Of a DNA stretch of 24,558 nucleotides, positions 1-6,396 are shown piece by piece. The DNA lies in assembly GCA_023410595.1 (NCBI GenBank), contig JAEYPO010000006.1:1-24558 (forward strand), written 5' to 3'. Numbering within the stretch: the stretch's first letter is position 1; the number at the start of each line of letters is the position of its first letter. A program made the translations under genes and the position numbers. The notes beneath the pieces were generated by a model. That model was not told the DNA's origin. It searched no databases and saw only the letters and a program-made list of their open reading frames with translations. The stretch comes from Bacillota bacterium (GTDB taxonomy: Bacteria > Bacillota > Clostridia > Christensenellales > SZUA-584).

Positions 1-144
1 CGCATTGGCTTGCAGCCAATGCCCTCTCCAAAGCTGAAATATGTGGCGAAGCCGTATGAAAAGATGCTTTATCCTGGCCAGCGCATTCAAATAGATGTTA
101 AATTTGTGCCTTCTTCGTGTCTGGTTGCATCCCTTTTGCTTTAG
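1..144 (+). pseudogene. Transposase remnant (DDE integrase-type), both ends missing
   Basis: The open frame from the first base reads through a stretch containing KPYEKMLYPGQR and QIDVKFVP and stops at a TAG at 142-144. This resembles the start of the catalytic core of DDE/integrase-type transposases (IS481-like), in which a proline-glycine-glutamine stretch precedes a D-V-K block holding the first catalytic Asp. Resemblance seems to end near base 126, after VPSSCLV, where the sequence passes into the 3' end of the DUF2971 gene on the other strand. The 5' part lies outside the window and the rest of the catalytic domain is absent. Family assignment is from memory of the motif. Confidence 0.6.
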
Positions 145-895
145 CACCTGTCGTGCATCTAAATTCATTTTCATAGCTCCAAGAGACATGCTTTAAATTA
201 CATAACAGCAACGACATATAAACCATGGACAAGTCATCAATCAATATCTTTTTATTACCAGCCGCAGATTGTTTTTCTATTGCACTGGTAAGCATATTAG
301 CCTGTTGTTCCATTAAACTAGTTACATCAATACGTTGATCCGTATACTGTACGGGAAAGGTACAATCTGATAACGCCATATTATGTTTCATATTATACGA
401 AACACAGAAACCCGTATGATTATTAGAATAGTGTGCCCACATTGGCATAGAATGTACGCCGTTTGATGTCAATGCTGTTGCTTTTATATATGAAGTGAAA
501 TCATCGATTAGCTTTCCGCCGCTGGATGCTAACCTGTCAAATTTTTTTAGTTGTTTTGCATCATAGTAGTAACCTTTTCCATCAAAGGGGTCATTAAATT
601 CTTTTATATCAGACAAAAAAACTTTACTTTTCATTAATGTCTGAAATTTCTTGCTATTCAGTTTTTTATCGTCCGTCAGTGAATAATATTTATATAATAC
701 ATCTGGAATATACAAACGAGTGATCTTATAGATTTCATTAAACACCACATCCTTAGCTACCCCATCCGCCATATTCATAATATACATTGCTTTAAGATAA
801 TCCATAGGATTATCGCTACGCCATTTTTCAATATTAAAATTTTCTTGATTTAATGATTCTTCTGGAATTGTGAACTTAATATCTTCTATTTTCAT
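98..895 (-). CDS. DUF2971 family protein, C-terminus truncated by an IS remnant
   Basis: A 265-residue protein with DUF2971 landmarks: an LYKYYSL stretch near residue 67, FNDPFDG near 100, a MWAHYSNNHTGFCVSY block near 152-167 and a W-S-Y-E-N-E-F-R block near the end. The family has no settled biochemical role and often sits in accessory or defence-rich regions. Members normally continue for several tens of residues after the W-x-YE-x-E-x-R block. Here only about 20 follow, and the last nine or so are encoded on bases that read as a transposase on the other strand, so the native C-terminus is probably lost. AGGAAA lies 5 nt before the ATG. It lies 57 bp downstream of the XRE gene in the same orientation, so the two are probably co-transcribed. 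The gene is AT-rich relative to the core genes. Confidence 0.8.
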   Translation of the reverse strand: MKIEDIKFTIPEESLNQENFNIEKWRSDNPMDYLKAMYIMNMADGVAKDVVFNEIYKITRLYIPDVLYKYYSLTDDKKLNSKKFQTLMKSKVFLSDIKEFNDPFDGKGYYYDAKQLKKFDRLASSGGKLIDDFTSYIKATALTSNGVHSMPMWAHYSNNHTGFCVSYNMKHNMALSDCTFPVQYTDQRIDVTSLMEQQANMLTSAIEKQSAAGNKKILIDDLSMVYMSLLLCNLKHVSWSYENEFRCTTGAKAKGMQPDTKKAQI

Positions 896-952
896 TTGTA
901 TTTCCTAATTGAACAGAAATTAAATGTCCTAATAATAGTGATAGTCATGATA

Positions 953-1309
953 CTAATCAATTTCTTTGACTTCTAGAATTTCCTTTCCAATAATTTCTTT
1001 TATGAATTGCTCATCCGCATCTTTTCTATTTAAATTTTTATACATAAATGTTTCACCATCCTTTAATATGTACTCTAACACCCTGTAATCTTCCCATCCC
1101 ATTAGATATGCAGGGCTTACATTAAAATATTCGGCAAGAGAACTAATTTCACTTGTTTTCATTTTTCCTATATCACCACTCATATACCTCTTCATAGTTG
1201 TGTTTTTTATAATAGTATTAGCAACAATATCATCTATTGAAGCCCCTTTTTCGTCCATTAATCTTTGAATTTTTTCAATCATTTTCCTGCCGCTTTTTTC
1301 AAGGTTCAT
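953..1309 (-). CDS. XRE/Cro-C1-family DNA-binding regulator
   Basis: A 118-residue protein with an N-terminal helix-turn-helix of the Cro/C1 type at about residues 11-72: it starts IEKIQRLMDEKGAS, has the recognition-helix region NTTMKRYMSGDI and ends in the common VSPAYLMGWED signature of clostridial phage-type repressors. The remaining 45 residues form an acidic/basic tail with no recognised domain. The start is supported by AAGGAG 9 nt before the ATG. It lies upstream of the DUF2971 gene in the same orientation and probably controls that small operon; two palindromes in its promoter region are candidate operators. High AT content suggests acquired DNA. Confidence 0.88.
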   Translation of the reverse strand: MNLEKSGRKMIEKIQRLMDEKGASIDDIVANTIIKNTTMKRYMSGDIGKMKTSEISSLAEYFNVSPAYLMGWEDYRVLEYILKDGETFMYKNLNRKDADEQFIKEIIGKEILEVKEID

Positions 1310-1331
1310 TATTAAATTCTCCTTAATACTC

Positions 1332-1370
1332 CTAATTTGTTTTTCTTTTTGAATTCTCCATTAAAAGCAT
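1332..1370 (-). CDS. Possible 12-codon leader ORF upstream of the XRE gene
   Basis: Downstream of the predicted XRE promoter, AAGGAG followed 4 nt later by ATG opens a 12-codon frame (MLLMENSKRKTN) ending at TAG 1332-1334, 22 nt before the XRE start. The ribosome site is as good as that of the XRE gene. It could be a translated leader or a chance frame; no homology is recognised. Confidence 0.25.
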   Translation of the reverse strand: MLLMENSKRKTN

Positions 1371-1383
1371 AATTCTCCTTTTT

Positions 1384-1420
1384 ATTATACCACCCACCCC
1401 TCCCCCTGTATACCATATAC
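1384..1420 (-). promoter_or_regulatory. XRE-operon promoter with overlapping palindrome
   Basis: Reading leftward, TATACA (1412-1407) is followed after 17 nt by TATAAT (1389-1384) with an extended TG one base ahead. The -35 lies inside a palindrome GTATA-CCA-TATAC (1408-1420), a natural place for the XRE protein to bind and repress itself. Regulator identity is inferred. Confidence 0.5.
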
Positions 1421-1456
1421 TGTCGTATTTTGTCACAATTTATACATAAATACCAC

Positions 1457-1469
1457 GCTGTGACACAGC
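1457..1469. promoter_or_regulatory. 13-bp palindrome, candidate second XRE operator
   Basis: GCTGTGACACAGC is a perfect palindrome about an A, 37 bp upstream of the first palindrome and in the same AT-rich region. Its sequence differs from the first, so a different binder is also possible. Confidence 0.3.
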
Positions 1470-1500
1470 ATATCAATTCTATTAATTTTATAATCGATGG

Positions 1501-1580
1501 GTTTCCAAAGGGATGAATCCCTTGGGCGGATTCTTAAGGCAGAGCCTTAAGCAGGATTGAAAGGGCAGCGCCCTTTGCCG
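1501..1580. repeat. Three successive palindromes downstream of the TetR gene
   Basis: Three hairpins lie end to end: CCAAAGGGA...TCCCTTGG (1505-1525), CTTAAGGC-AGA-GCCTTAAG (1533-1551, perfect) and AAAGGGC-AGC-GCCCTTT (1560-1576, perfect). They fill the gap after the TetR gene, between it and the XRE promoter. The layout suggests an intergenic palindromic repeat that may also end transcription, although no long T-run follows. The rest of the 1310-1652 gap holds the XRE promoter region. Confidence 0.5.
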
Positions 1581-1652
1581 ATGCAGCGCCTTCTCGTTCT
1601 TTCCGTACAAAAAAGGCATGCTGCTTTACAACATGCCCTGCCAATAACCGCC

Positions 1653-2252
1653 CTAACTCAGGCCACGCGCGGTTATGCCCTGCATTATCATTGCAATTAT
1701 GCCGCTTATCCGCCGCAGGGCCTCGTCCTTGTCCTGACCCTCTTTCAAGCACTCATTTGTTACCAGAGAATACGCCATCTCAGCCGCAAGCGAAGCGTCG
1801 GCGTCCTCTCTTATAATGCCGCGAAGCTTGTCGCGCTCCAAAAGCTCGCTTATGCTTTCTATTTCATCCGCGAAAGAACTTTGCCCGAATAACTGTGCGC
1901 TGCCTTGGGCAAGCAGCGCTACGCGCCTGTACTCCGGCCTCACCCTGTATAGCTCGAGCGCTGCCCGCGCTTTGTGTAATAGCCCGTCAAAAGCGCCCGC
2001 TCCGGCCGCAGGCTGCGCTAAAAACCTCTCTACCACCGCCTGCTCCTTGGCTATCACGCCCGCCATATACGCGTATACGTCTTCCTTGCCGCTGAAATAC
2101 TGATAAAAACTGCCTCTCGGTATGCCCGCCTCCTTGACTATATTGTTTATGGAGGCTTCGCTTAACCGCTTAGCGGAGAATTCCTTTACCGCCGCGACAT
2201 ATATCTTTTTCTTTTTGTCTTCACTCAGGTTGAAAAACGTGTCTTTTGGCAA
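1653..2252 (-). CDS. TetR-family transcriptional regulator
   Basis: About 199 residues, normal for TetR proteins. The N-terminal DNA-binding domain is clear: KIYVAAVKEFS (helix 1), EASINNIVKEAGIPRGSFYQYF (helix-turn-helix, about residues 32-53) and GKEDVYAYM. The remainder is a helical ligand/dimerisation domain whose ligand cannot be read from sequence. I place the start at TTG 2252 because GAGGTG lies 6 nt ahead of it; a GTG at 2261 in the same frame overlaps that ribosome site. Its promoter is overlapped by a pair of matching palindromes, so autorepression is very likely, and two more copies lie further upstream. No transporter is adjacent, so its target may be elsewhere or may be the P-loop ATPase gene upstream. 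Confidence 0.9.
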   Translation of the reverse strand: MPKDTFFNLSEDKKKKIYVAAVKEFSAKRLSEASINNIVKEAGIPRGSFYQYFSGKEDVYAYMAGVIAKEQAVVERFLAQPAAGAGAFDGLLHKARAALELYRVRPEYRRVALLAQGSAQLFGQSSFADEIESISELLERDKLRGIIREDADASLAAEMAYSLVTNECLKEGQDKDEALRRISGIIAMIMQGITARGLS

Positions 2253-2273
2253 TATACTCACCTCTTAACGCTA

Positions 2274-2326
2274 AGTATACCACGTTCTTACCGCATGACA
2301 ACTTTGTCATATGACATGCATGTCAC
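2274..2326 (-). promoter_or_regulatory. TetR-gene promoter with tandem 16-bp operators
   Basis: Reading leftward, TTGTCA (2301-2296), a 16-nt spacer and TATACT (2279-2274) make a good promoter. Two 16-bp palindromes lie head to tail without a gap: 2295-2310 (ATGACA-ACTT-TGTCAT, perfect arms) and 2311-2326 (ATGACA-TGCA-TGTCAC, one arm mismatch). The first covers the -35 box, so binding there would block RNA polymerase. Confidence 0.7.
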
Positions 2327-2487
2327 TATATCACGTTTTATACGCTGATATTATGCCTTTTTCACGCGCTTACGCCGAGAAGCTTTGCAATGCGCTCTTA
2401 TGCCGCTCAAAAAGTACGCTGCTTTAGTAACAGCGCGTGGAATTTATGGCTCGTATTCAGCTTTTGCTTCGCTTCCGCTTTTGTTAT

Positions 2488-2503
2488 ATGACATGTTTGT
2501 CAT
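2488..2503. promoter_or_regulatory. Third copy of the ATGACA-N4-TGTCAT operator
   Basis: ATGACATGTTTGTCAT has perfect 6-bp arms, identical to those at 2295-2310 with a different centre. It lies about 160 bp upstream of the promoter-proximal pair, in a gap without a recognisable gene. It may allow looping or mark a promoter for an unrecognised transcript. Confidence 0.55.
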
Positions 2504-2519
2504 ATGCTATACGCCCGCG

Positions 2520-2544
2520 ATAAAAAGAAAAGGCTTCCGGCCTT
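2520..2544 (-). terminator. Probable intrinsic terminator, leftward
   Basis: AAGGC-CGGAA-GCCTT on the minus strand is followed by TTCTTTTTAT. It lies 144 nt past the stop codon of the P-loop ATPase gene and would end its transcript before the TetR promoter. The stem is only 5 bp. Confidence 0.45.
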
Positions 2545-2607
2545 AATCTCTCATTTCTTATCTGTTTTGATACTGCCCCGTTGCCTGCGCTTCGCCGGGC
2601 AGATGTT

Positions 2608-2623
2608 ATGACGCCATTGTCAT
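2608..2623. promoter_or_regulatory. Fourth operator-like copy (one arm mismatch)
   Basis: ATGACGCCATTGTCAT matches the operator except for one base in the left arm. A TATAAT lies just to its right. The 2253-2687 gap holds these four sites, one terminator-like hairpin and otherwise nothing recognisable. Confidence 0.45.
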
Positions 2624-2687
2624 GCTATATAATCTTATTATATTCTCAACTTAGCTTATGTGCCTGCGCGGGCGTATGACGACCCTA

Positions 2688-3773
2688 TCACTTCATGTAC
2701 CCCAGTATCCTCTCCGTTATCTCCTCACGCTTCTTATTTACGCCCTCAAAGTCCATGCTGGGCACATAAAACTTCTCCATCTCGTCGTGCGTTTCTTTAG
2801 CGCGGCGCAGAGTGAAAACCGCTTCCCTCAGCAGCGCGTCAAACTCGCTCTCACTTAGCTTTAAGTCCTCCCTGTCAAGCTCCCTCTCGTCCGCGTACGC
2901 CGTTAAATCGACTATAGCGTCGGGCCTTGCCTCAATGTCCACATACCTGTTTTCAGACACGAACGCCAGCTTTATATCCGGTATTACCACGTGCTCTATC
3001 CTGTGCGCCGGATCCATAGGACAGTAATAGATTTCGGCGCCGAGTCCCCGAATCTGCGCTTCCTCGGCGATTTTGCCAAGCATTTCACTTACTCCCGCGC
3101 CCCAGCTGCTTATTACAAGGTATAGCTTATATGTGTCGTCAAAAAGCGTGTCCAGATAATGTACTACTCCGGAAGGGGTTATGGCGCTCGCGAACAGCTT
3201 TCGCTCCCTTCCCTCCCCCGTGCCCTTCACGCCTTTAAATTCCTTTTCTATTATCTGCGCCGCCTGCGCCAAAGCGCCCGCGGACTTACCCGCGCCGCAT
3301 ATGGCAAGGCAGTCGTCCATTACGCATTTAGCGGCCTTTAAGTACCTGTACGCCCTCTCGAACAACCTCCCCACTTCCGCGTTTATGTCGATTATCTGCG
3401 CCTTGTGACGTTTAATTCCCTCAAGGTCCCAGTACTCGCCGAGGTTGACTATCTCGTCCACCGCGCCCGGGTTTTGAGGGTCTATTACGTGCGGCGCCGT
3501 GCCGTCTATTATTGCCACACGCAGGCCCGGCAATGCTATGCCGTCGAGCGACTCCGGGTCGGACGAGCAGTGCAGGTATTCTACGTCCGCTCCCTCGCTC
3601 TGCAGCCTATCTGCTATCCGCGTCATAAACGTCGATTTGCCCACACCCGGCCCGCCTTTCAGGCAGAATATGTGCTCCGCCTCCCTCTGCGGCATTATGT
3701 ACTGGTAATATGAGAAAAACCCTTCGCTCGTGTTGCTGCCCGGAAATATATGCCTCTCTTTTCCTCTCTCCAT
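2688..3773 (-). CDS. PRK06851-family ATPase with tandem P-loop domains, second site degenerate
   Basis: A 361-residue soluble protein. The first domain carries a Walker A motif GGPGVGKST (residues 40-48) followed by the family block YLHCSSDPESLDG and VAIIDGTAPHVIDPQNPGAVDEI. This matches a Bacillota family catalogued as PRK06851, of unknown function. From about residue 215 the same layout recurs: a beta strand LYLVISSWGAGVSE (P-loop position), then AEIYYCPMDPAHRIEHVVIPDIKLAFVSE, which parallels the first half. The second P-loop lacks the lysine (GAGVS instead of GxGKS), so that half is probably non-catalytic. It could hold regulatory nucleotide or act structurally. Single gene, convergent with nothing; the MarR gene is divergent, 177 bp away. 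Confidence 0.85.
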   Translation of the reverse strand: MERGKERHIFPGSNTSEGFFSYYQYIMPQREAEHIFCLKGGPGVGKSTFMTRIADRLQSEGADVEYLHCSSDPESLDGIALPGLRVAIIDGTAPHVIDPQNPGAVDEIVNLGEYWDLEGIKRHKAQIIDINAEVGRLFERAYRYLKAAKCVMDDCLAICGAGKSAGALAQAAQIIEKEFKGVKGTGEGRERKLFASAITPSGVVHYLDTLFDDTYKLYLVISSWGAGVSEMLGKIAEEAQIRGLGAEIYYCPMDPAHRIEHVVIPDIKLAFVSENRYVDIEARPDAIVDLTAYADERELDREDLKLSESEFDALLREAVFTLRRAKETHDEMEKFYVPSMDFEGVNKKREEITERILGYMK

Positions 3774-3915
3774 TATCTCAACCTCTTTTCGTATTCATTA
3801 TTTACATTCTATGCCGCCGCTTATGTACATTTGCCTCTTTCGCCCCTTACCCGCCGCCTTTAAAATAAACAATAAACACCGCAAAAAGCGATACCTGCAC
3901 TATGCAATTATTTTA

Positions 3916-3930
3916 TGTTACAATCTTTGC
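3916..3930 (+). promoter_or_regulatory. Extended -10 promoter for the MarR gene
   Basis: TG-T-TACAAT (3916-3924) is an extended -10 element about 27 bases before the marR-type ATG; the -35 region is weak. AGGGGG follows at 3931-3936. Confidence 0.4.
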
Positions 3931-3950
3931 AGGGGGCAATTAGTTGAAAT

Positions 3951-4400
3951 ATGAGTAATATCATGGGTTCAAAGCTGTTCAGAGAGACTATACGCATACT
4001 CGGGAGGAAACTCGGCGTGATGGAGGAAAGCGAGCTTTCCGGCTTCGGCATAACGCCCGCGCAATGCTGCGCTTTGATTGAAATCGGGCGCACGCGCACG
4101 ATAAGCTTAAACGAGCTTTCGCATGTCATGAGGCTCGACGCGAGCACGCTCTCCCGCACGGTAAACAATCTCGTTACCAGCGGCCTTGTTTCGCGCGAGG
4201 CCGATTCCGAAGACAGGCGCTTCGTTACGATAACGCTGACCGAGCAGGGCGAGGCGCTGTATACCGATATAGACAACGCCATGGATGAAGATTTCGGCCT
4301 GATATTAGCGCAGATTCCCGAGCAAAAGCGCGGCCAGGTGCTTGAAGACCTTATTATGATAATAGAGGCGATGGATAAAAGCGGCGGCTGCCCCGTATAG
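3951..4400 (+). CDS. MarR-family transcriptional regulator
   Basis: 149 residues, the usual MarR length. The winged helix is recognisable: SLNELSHVMRLDASTLSRTVNNLVTSGLVSRE (about residues 52-83), then the wing SEDRRFVTITLTEQG. Such dimers repress efflux or stress genes and respond to small anions, phenolics or oxidation; one Cys-Cys pair lies at positions 43-44 in the N-terminal dimer region, which could be redox-active, but this is speculative. ATG 3951 is the first in-frame start after a stop; ATG 3963 is an alternative, and AGGGGG at 3931 is rather far from either. No adjacent target gene; a terminator follows about 120 bp later. Confidence 0.88.
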   Translation: MSNIMGSKLFRETIRILGRKLGVMEESELSGFGITPAQCCALIEIGRTRTISLNELSHVMRLDASTLSRTVNNLVTSGLVSREADSEDRRFVTITLTEQGEALYTDIDNAMDEDFGLILAQIPEQKRGQVLEDLIMIIEAMDKSGGCPV

Positions 4401-4519
4401 CGCGCTGTGACAGTAAAAAGTCCCTTAAATGCCAGTCAGTTTTAACGCTCCGACGGGCTTAAATATATTCGGGAACACGGGCAGCACATTTTTTGTTTCA
4501 TCTGACGTATATATTATTT

Positions 4520-4540
4520 GGGGTTTTATCCCCTTTTTTA
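4520..4540 (+). terminator. Intrinsic terminator after the MarR gene
   Basis: GGGG-TTTTAT-CCCC followed by six T. Short stem but a textbook T-run, in the right place and orientation. Confidence 0.55.
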
Positions 4541-4567
4541 TTTATTAATATATATTATTACGCGCTC

Positions 4568-5526
4568 TTAGCCTTCCCCCACGGGGAAGTGGCGCGAAGC
4601 GCCAATAGAGTATTAACGGATTGATATTTACCTACTGCCTACGGACACCCTTCAGTCGCCATGCGGCGACAGCTCCCCTGGAAGGGGCGCCTATATCGTA
4701 GGGTAAAGCGCGGAAGCAACGACAGCGGAGGTAACGGTCACACCCTTCAGTTGCCATACGGCGACAGCTCCCCTGGAAAGGGAGCCTATTTATACCTCAT
4801 AAGTCTCACGGCTTTTTAGGAACTCCACAAAAAAAGCTTCCCATTTTAGGGGAAGTGGCGCGAAGCGCCGATAGGGTAAGCCCCTACGCGCCTTACATGC
4901 TCTCCATTCAGGCGATCTAAGCACGCCCCTACACGCCAAAGCCTCTTTTCTGCCGTAGGGGCGTCCTTCGGACGCCCGCTTCTATGGCGGCTCCAGATAC
5001 CCTTCAGTCGCCAGAGGCGACAGCTCCCCGACTGGGGTCCCCGGCGAACAAAGTCCGCCCGGGGTGGGTGGAAGGGGCGCCAAAAAGCATGACCCGTCGA
5101 CGAGCGCTCAGAGGAGCGCCCGCATAAGCTTCCCCTTATATGGGAAGTGGCGCGAAGCGTCCGATAGGGTAAGGAAGCAGAACCCTTCAGTCGCCATACG
5201 GCGACAGCTCCCCTGGAAGGGGAGCCTTTATCGTAGGGTAAAGGCAGATACCCTTCAGTCGCCATGCAGCGACAGCTCCCCTGGAAGGGGAGCCTACAAA
5301 GCTTCCCCTTTAAGGGGAAGTGGCGCAAAGCGCCGATAGGGTAAGGAAGCAGATACCCTTCAGTCGCCATGCGGCGACAGCTCCCCGGCTGGGGTCCCCG
5401 GCGAACAAAGTTCGCCCGGGGTGGGTGTAAGGGGAGCCAAAAAGCACAACCCGGCGACGCGCGCTCAAAGGCGCCCGCATAAGCTTCCCCTTACAGGGGA
5501 AGTGGCGCAAAGCGCCGATAGGGTAT
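4568..5526. repeat. Palindromic repeat array R1 (family A, with one family B unit)
   Basis: Six units begin ACCCTTCAGTCGCC (or TTGCC) at 4647, 4742, 4999, 5182, 5250 and 5355, and five end GCGCC(G/A)ATAGGGT or a near variant. A complete copy is 5250-5342 (93 bp). It has four hairpins: GTCGCC/GGCGAC, GCTCCCC/GGGGAGC, CTTCCCC/GGGGAAG and GGCGC/GCGCC, bounded by ACCCT...AGGGT. Copies 4647-4704 and 5182-5239 are 58-bp forms lacking the right-hand hairpins. Copies 4999-5170 and 5355-5524 carry an extra hairpin inserted in the loop of the GCTCCCC stem. A different repeat (family B, GTAGGGGCGTCC...GGACGCCCGC) lies at about 4930-4980. The long reading frames here are by-products of the repeats, not genes. 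Confidence 0.85.
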
Positions 5527-5637
5527 ACTTCCACCCGCATCTCATTTCCGGCGGGCTGATACCGCCCCCACACGCATTATAGCCTCTGTACACACTTATA
5601 CATTATCAAGTTTCACGACTTGCCGATGGCCACGTAT

Positions 5638-5660
5638 AAAAAAGAGGATGCCCCTTTTTT
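5638..5660. terminator. Bidirectional terminator-like hairpin
   Basis: AAAAAAGAGG-ATG-CCCCTTTTTT forms a 10-bp stem with one mismatch. It has A/T tails on both sides, so it could stop transcription from either direction, including leftward read-through from the ArsR gene. Confidence 0.5.
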
Positions 5661-5667
5661 AGCCTGA

Positions 5668-5880
5668 TTGACAAATTTTCTATTTGGAAAATAAAAAATT
5701 TAAAGCTAAAATACGAATATTAACATGCCCTTCATCTGGACTCTGCCAGTGAAGGGCAAACGTTAATTCCTAAAATCCTCGCAGGAGCGCCCAGCCGCCC
5801 GTACCGGAGGTGCAGGCGGCTGGGCAAGACCCGATGGCAAACGTGAGTTTGTCATCGGTCTAAAAGCAGGGTCTTCCCCT
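5668..5880 (+). ncRNA. Candidate orphan structured RNA with three strong hairpins
   Basis: TTGACA (5668-5673) followed after 18 nt by TAAAAA (5692-5697) predicts a start near 5704. Three hairpins follow. H1 is 5719-5767: ATTAAC/GTTAAT, then TGCCCTTC/GAAGGGCA, then CTGG/CCAG. H2 is 5789-5825: GCCCAGCCGCC/GGCGGCTGGGC, 11 perfect pairs. H3 is 5828-5861: AGACC, GATGGCAAAC, loop GTGA, GTTTGTCATC, GGTCT. AAGACCC (5826-5832) could instead pair with GGGTCTT (5869-5875), which would compete with H3. No coding frame is apparent. It matches no riboswitch that I recognise. It may also be the end of a mobile element or a structured 3' UTR of the ArsR gene read from the other strand. Confidence 0.4.
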
Positions 5881-5907
5881 CCTTTGTGCCGCTTCCCGCT
5901 GTAAATG

Positions 5908-6273
5908 TCACCTTATATTCTCCCTGGCGTGCACGAGCGCCTGGTCGAATATCATCTTTACATGCTCGTCGTCCAGCGAATAGTATACTATCTTGCCGTC
6001 CCTGCGGCCCTTTACGAGCCTTGCCTGCTTCAGCAGCCTTAATTGATGCGATATAGCCGACTGCGTCATATTCAAAAGGCACGCTATGTCGCAGACGCAC
6101 ATCTCCGACTCAAACAGCGCGCACAATATCCGTATTCTCGTCGTATCGCCGAAAACCTTGAATACCTCCGCGAGGCTGTCAAGCTCCTTCATCGGCGGCA
6201 TGGCGGCGCTCACGCGCCTCACCGTCTCTTCGTGCACTACGTCACAATCGCATTTTTCTATAAAATCATTCAT
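5908..6273 (-). CDS. ArsR/SmtB-family metal sensor, CadC/ZiaR-like
   Basis: About 121 residues with a winged helix (LAEVFKVFGDTTRIRILCAL, then NMTQSAISHQLRLLKQARLV, then the wing GRRDGKIVYYSL). Both known metal sites of this family appear present. The alpha-3N site has an N-terminal CDCD (Cys8, Cys10) with CVCD (Cys59, Cys61), as in CadC. The alpha-5 zinc site D-x-H-x10-H-x-x-E is intact (Asp102, His104, His115, Glu118). Cd, Pb or Zn sensing is therefore expected, with release from DNA on metal binding. I start at ATG 6273 because GGAG lies 6 nt ahead; an upstream TTG at 6285 would overlap that site. Divergent from the P1B ATPase gene, its likely target. Confidence 0.93.
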   Translation of the reverse strand: MNDFIEKCDCDVVHEETVRRVSAAMPPMKELDSLAEVFKVFGDTTRIRILCALFESEMCVCDIACLLNMTQSAISHQLRLLKQARLVKGRRDGKIVYYSLDDEHVKMIFDQALVHARENIR

Positions 6274-6289
6274 TTTTTTCTCCAAACAC

Positions 6290-6318
6290 TTGAACGTTTG
6301 CTCATATGAATATATAAT
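6290..6318 (+). promoter_or_regulatory. cadA-type promoter with overlapping ArsR operator
   Basis: TTGAAC (6290-6295), exactly 17 nt, then TATAAT (6313-6318) form an almost perfect sigma-A promoter reading into the ATPase gene. The imperfect palindrome TGAAC-GTTT-GCTCA (6291-6304) covers the -35 and part of the spacer and resembles ArsR/SmtB operators. Predicted start near 6325. The divergent ArsR gene must use the same 123-bp gap. Confidence 0.7.
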
Positions 6319-6396
6319 ATACTATTGATTGATGATAAACGATTTACCGCGGGCTGTCAAGCCGCGTTACAAAGACATAATACCGGAGGCTTATAT

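Noticed and set aside
1557..1892. Plus-strand frame antisense to the TetR gene
   Set aside because: A shadow of the GC-rich TetR coding strand; no start signal.
4568..5526. CRISPR array
   Set aside because: The repeats are long palindromes in uneven spacing, spacers recur in other arrays, and no cas gene is present.
4846..5573. Long minus-strand frames across array R1 with repeated ATEGYLL-like phrases
   Set aside because: They are translations of the palindromic repeats, change frame with repeat copies, have no ribosome sites and match no family.
5700..5880. Known riboswitch (cobalamin, c-di-GMP, guanidine, NiCo) in the hairpin region
   Set aside because: None of the conserved boxes I remember for these classes fits, and the downstream gene is on the opposite strand.
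6325..6396. N-terminal 24-residue extension of the P1B ATPase
   Set aside because: The ATG lies at the predicted transcription start, while a GGAGG-preceded ATG is at 6397.
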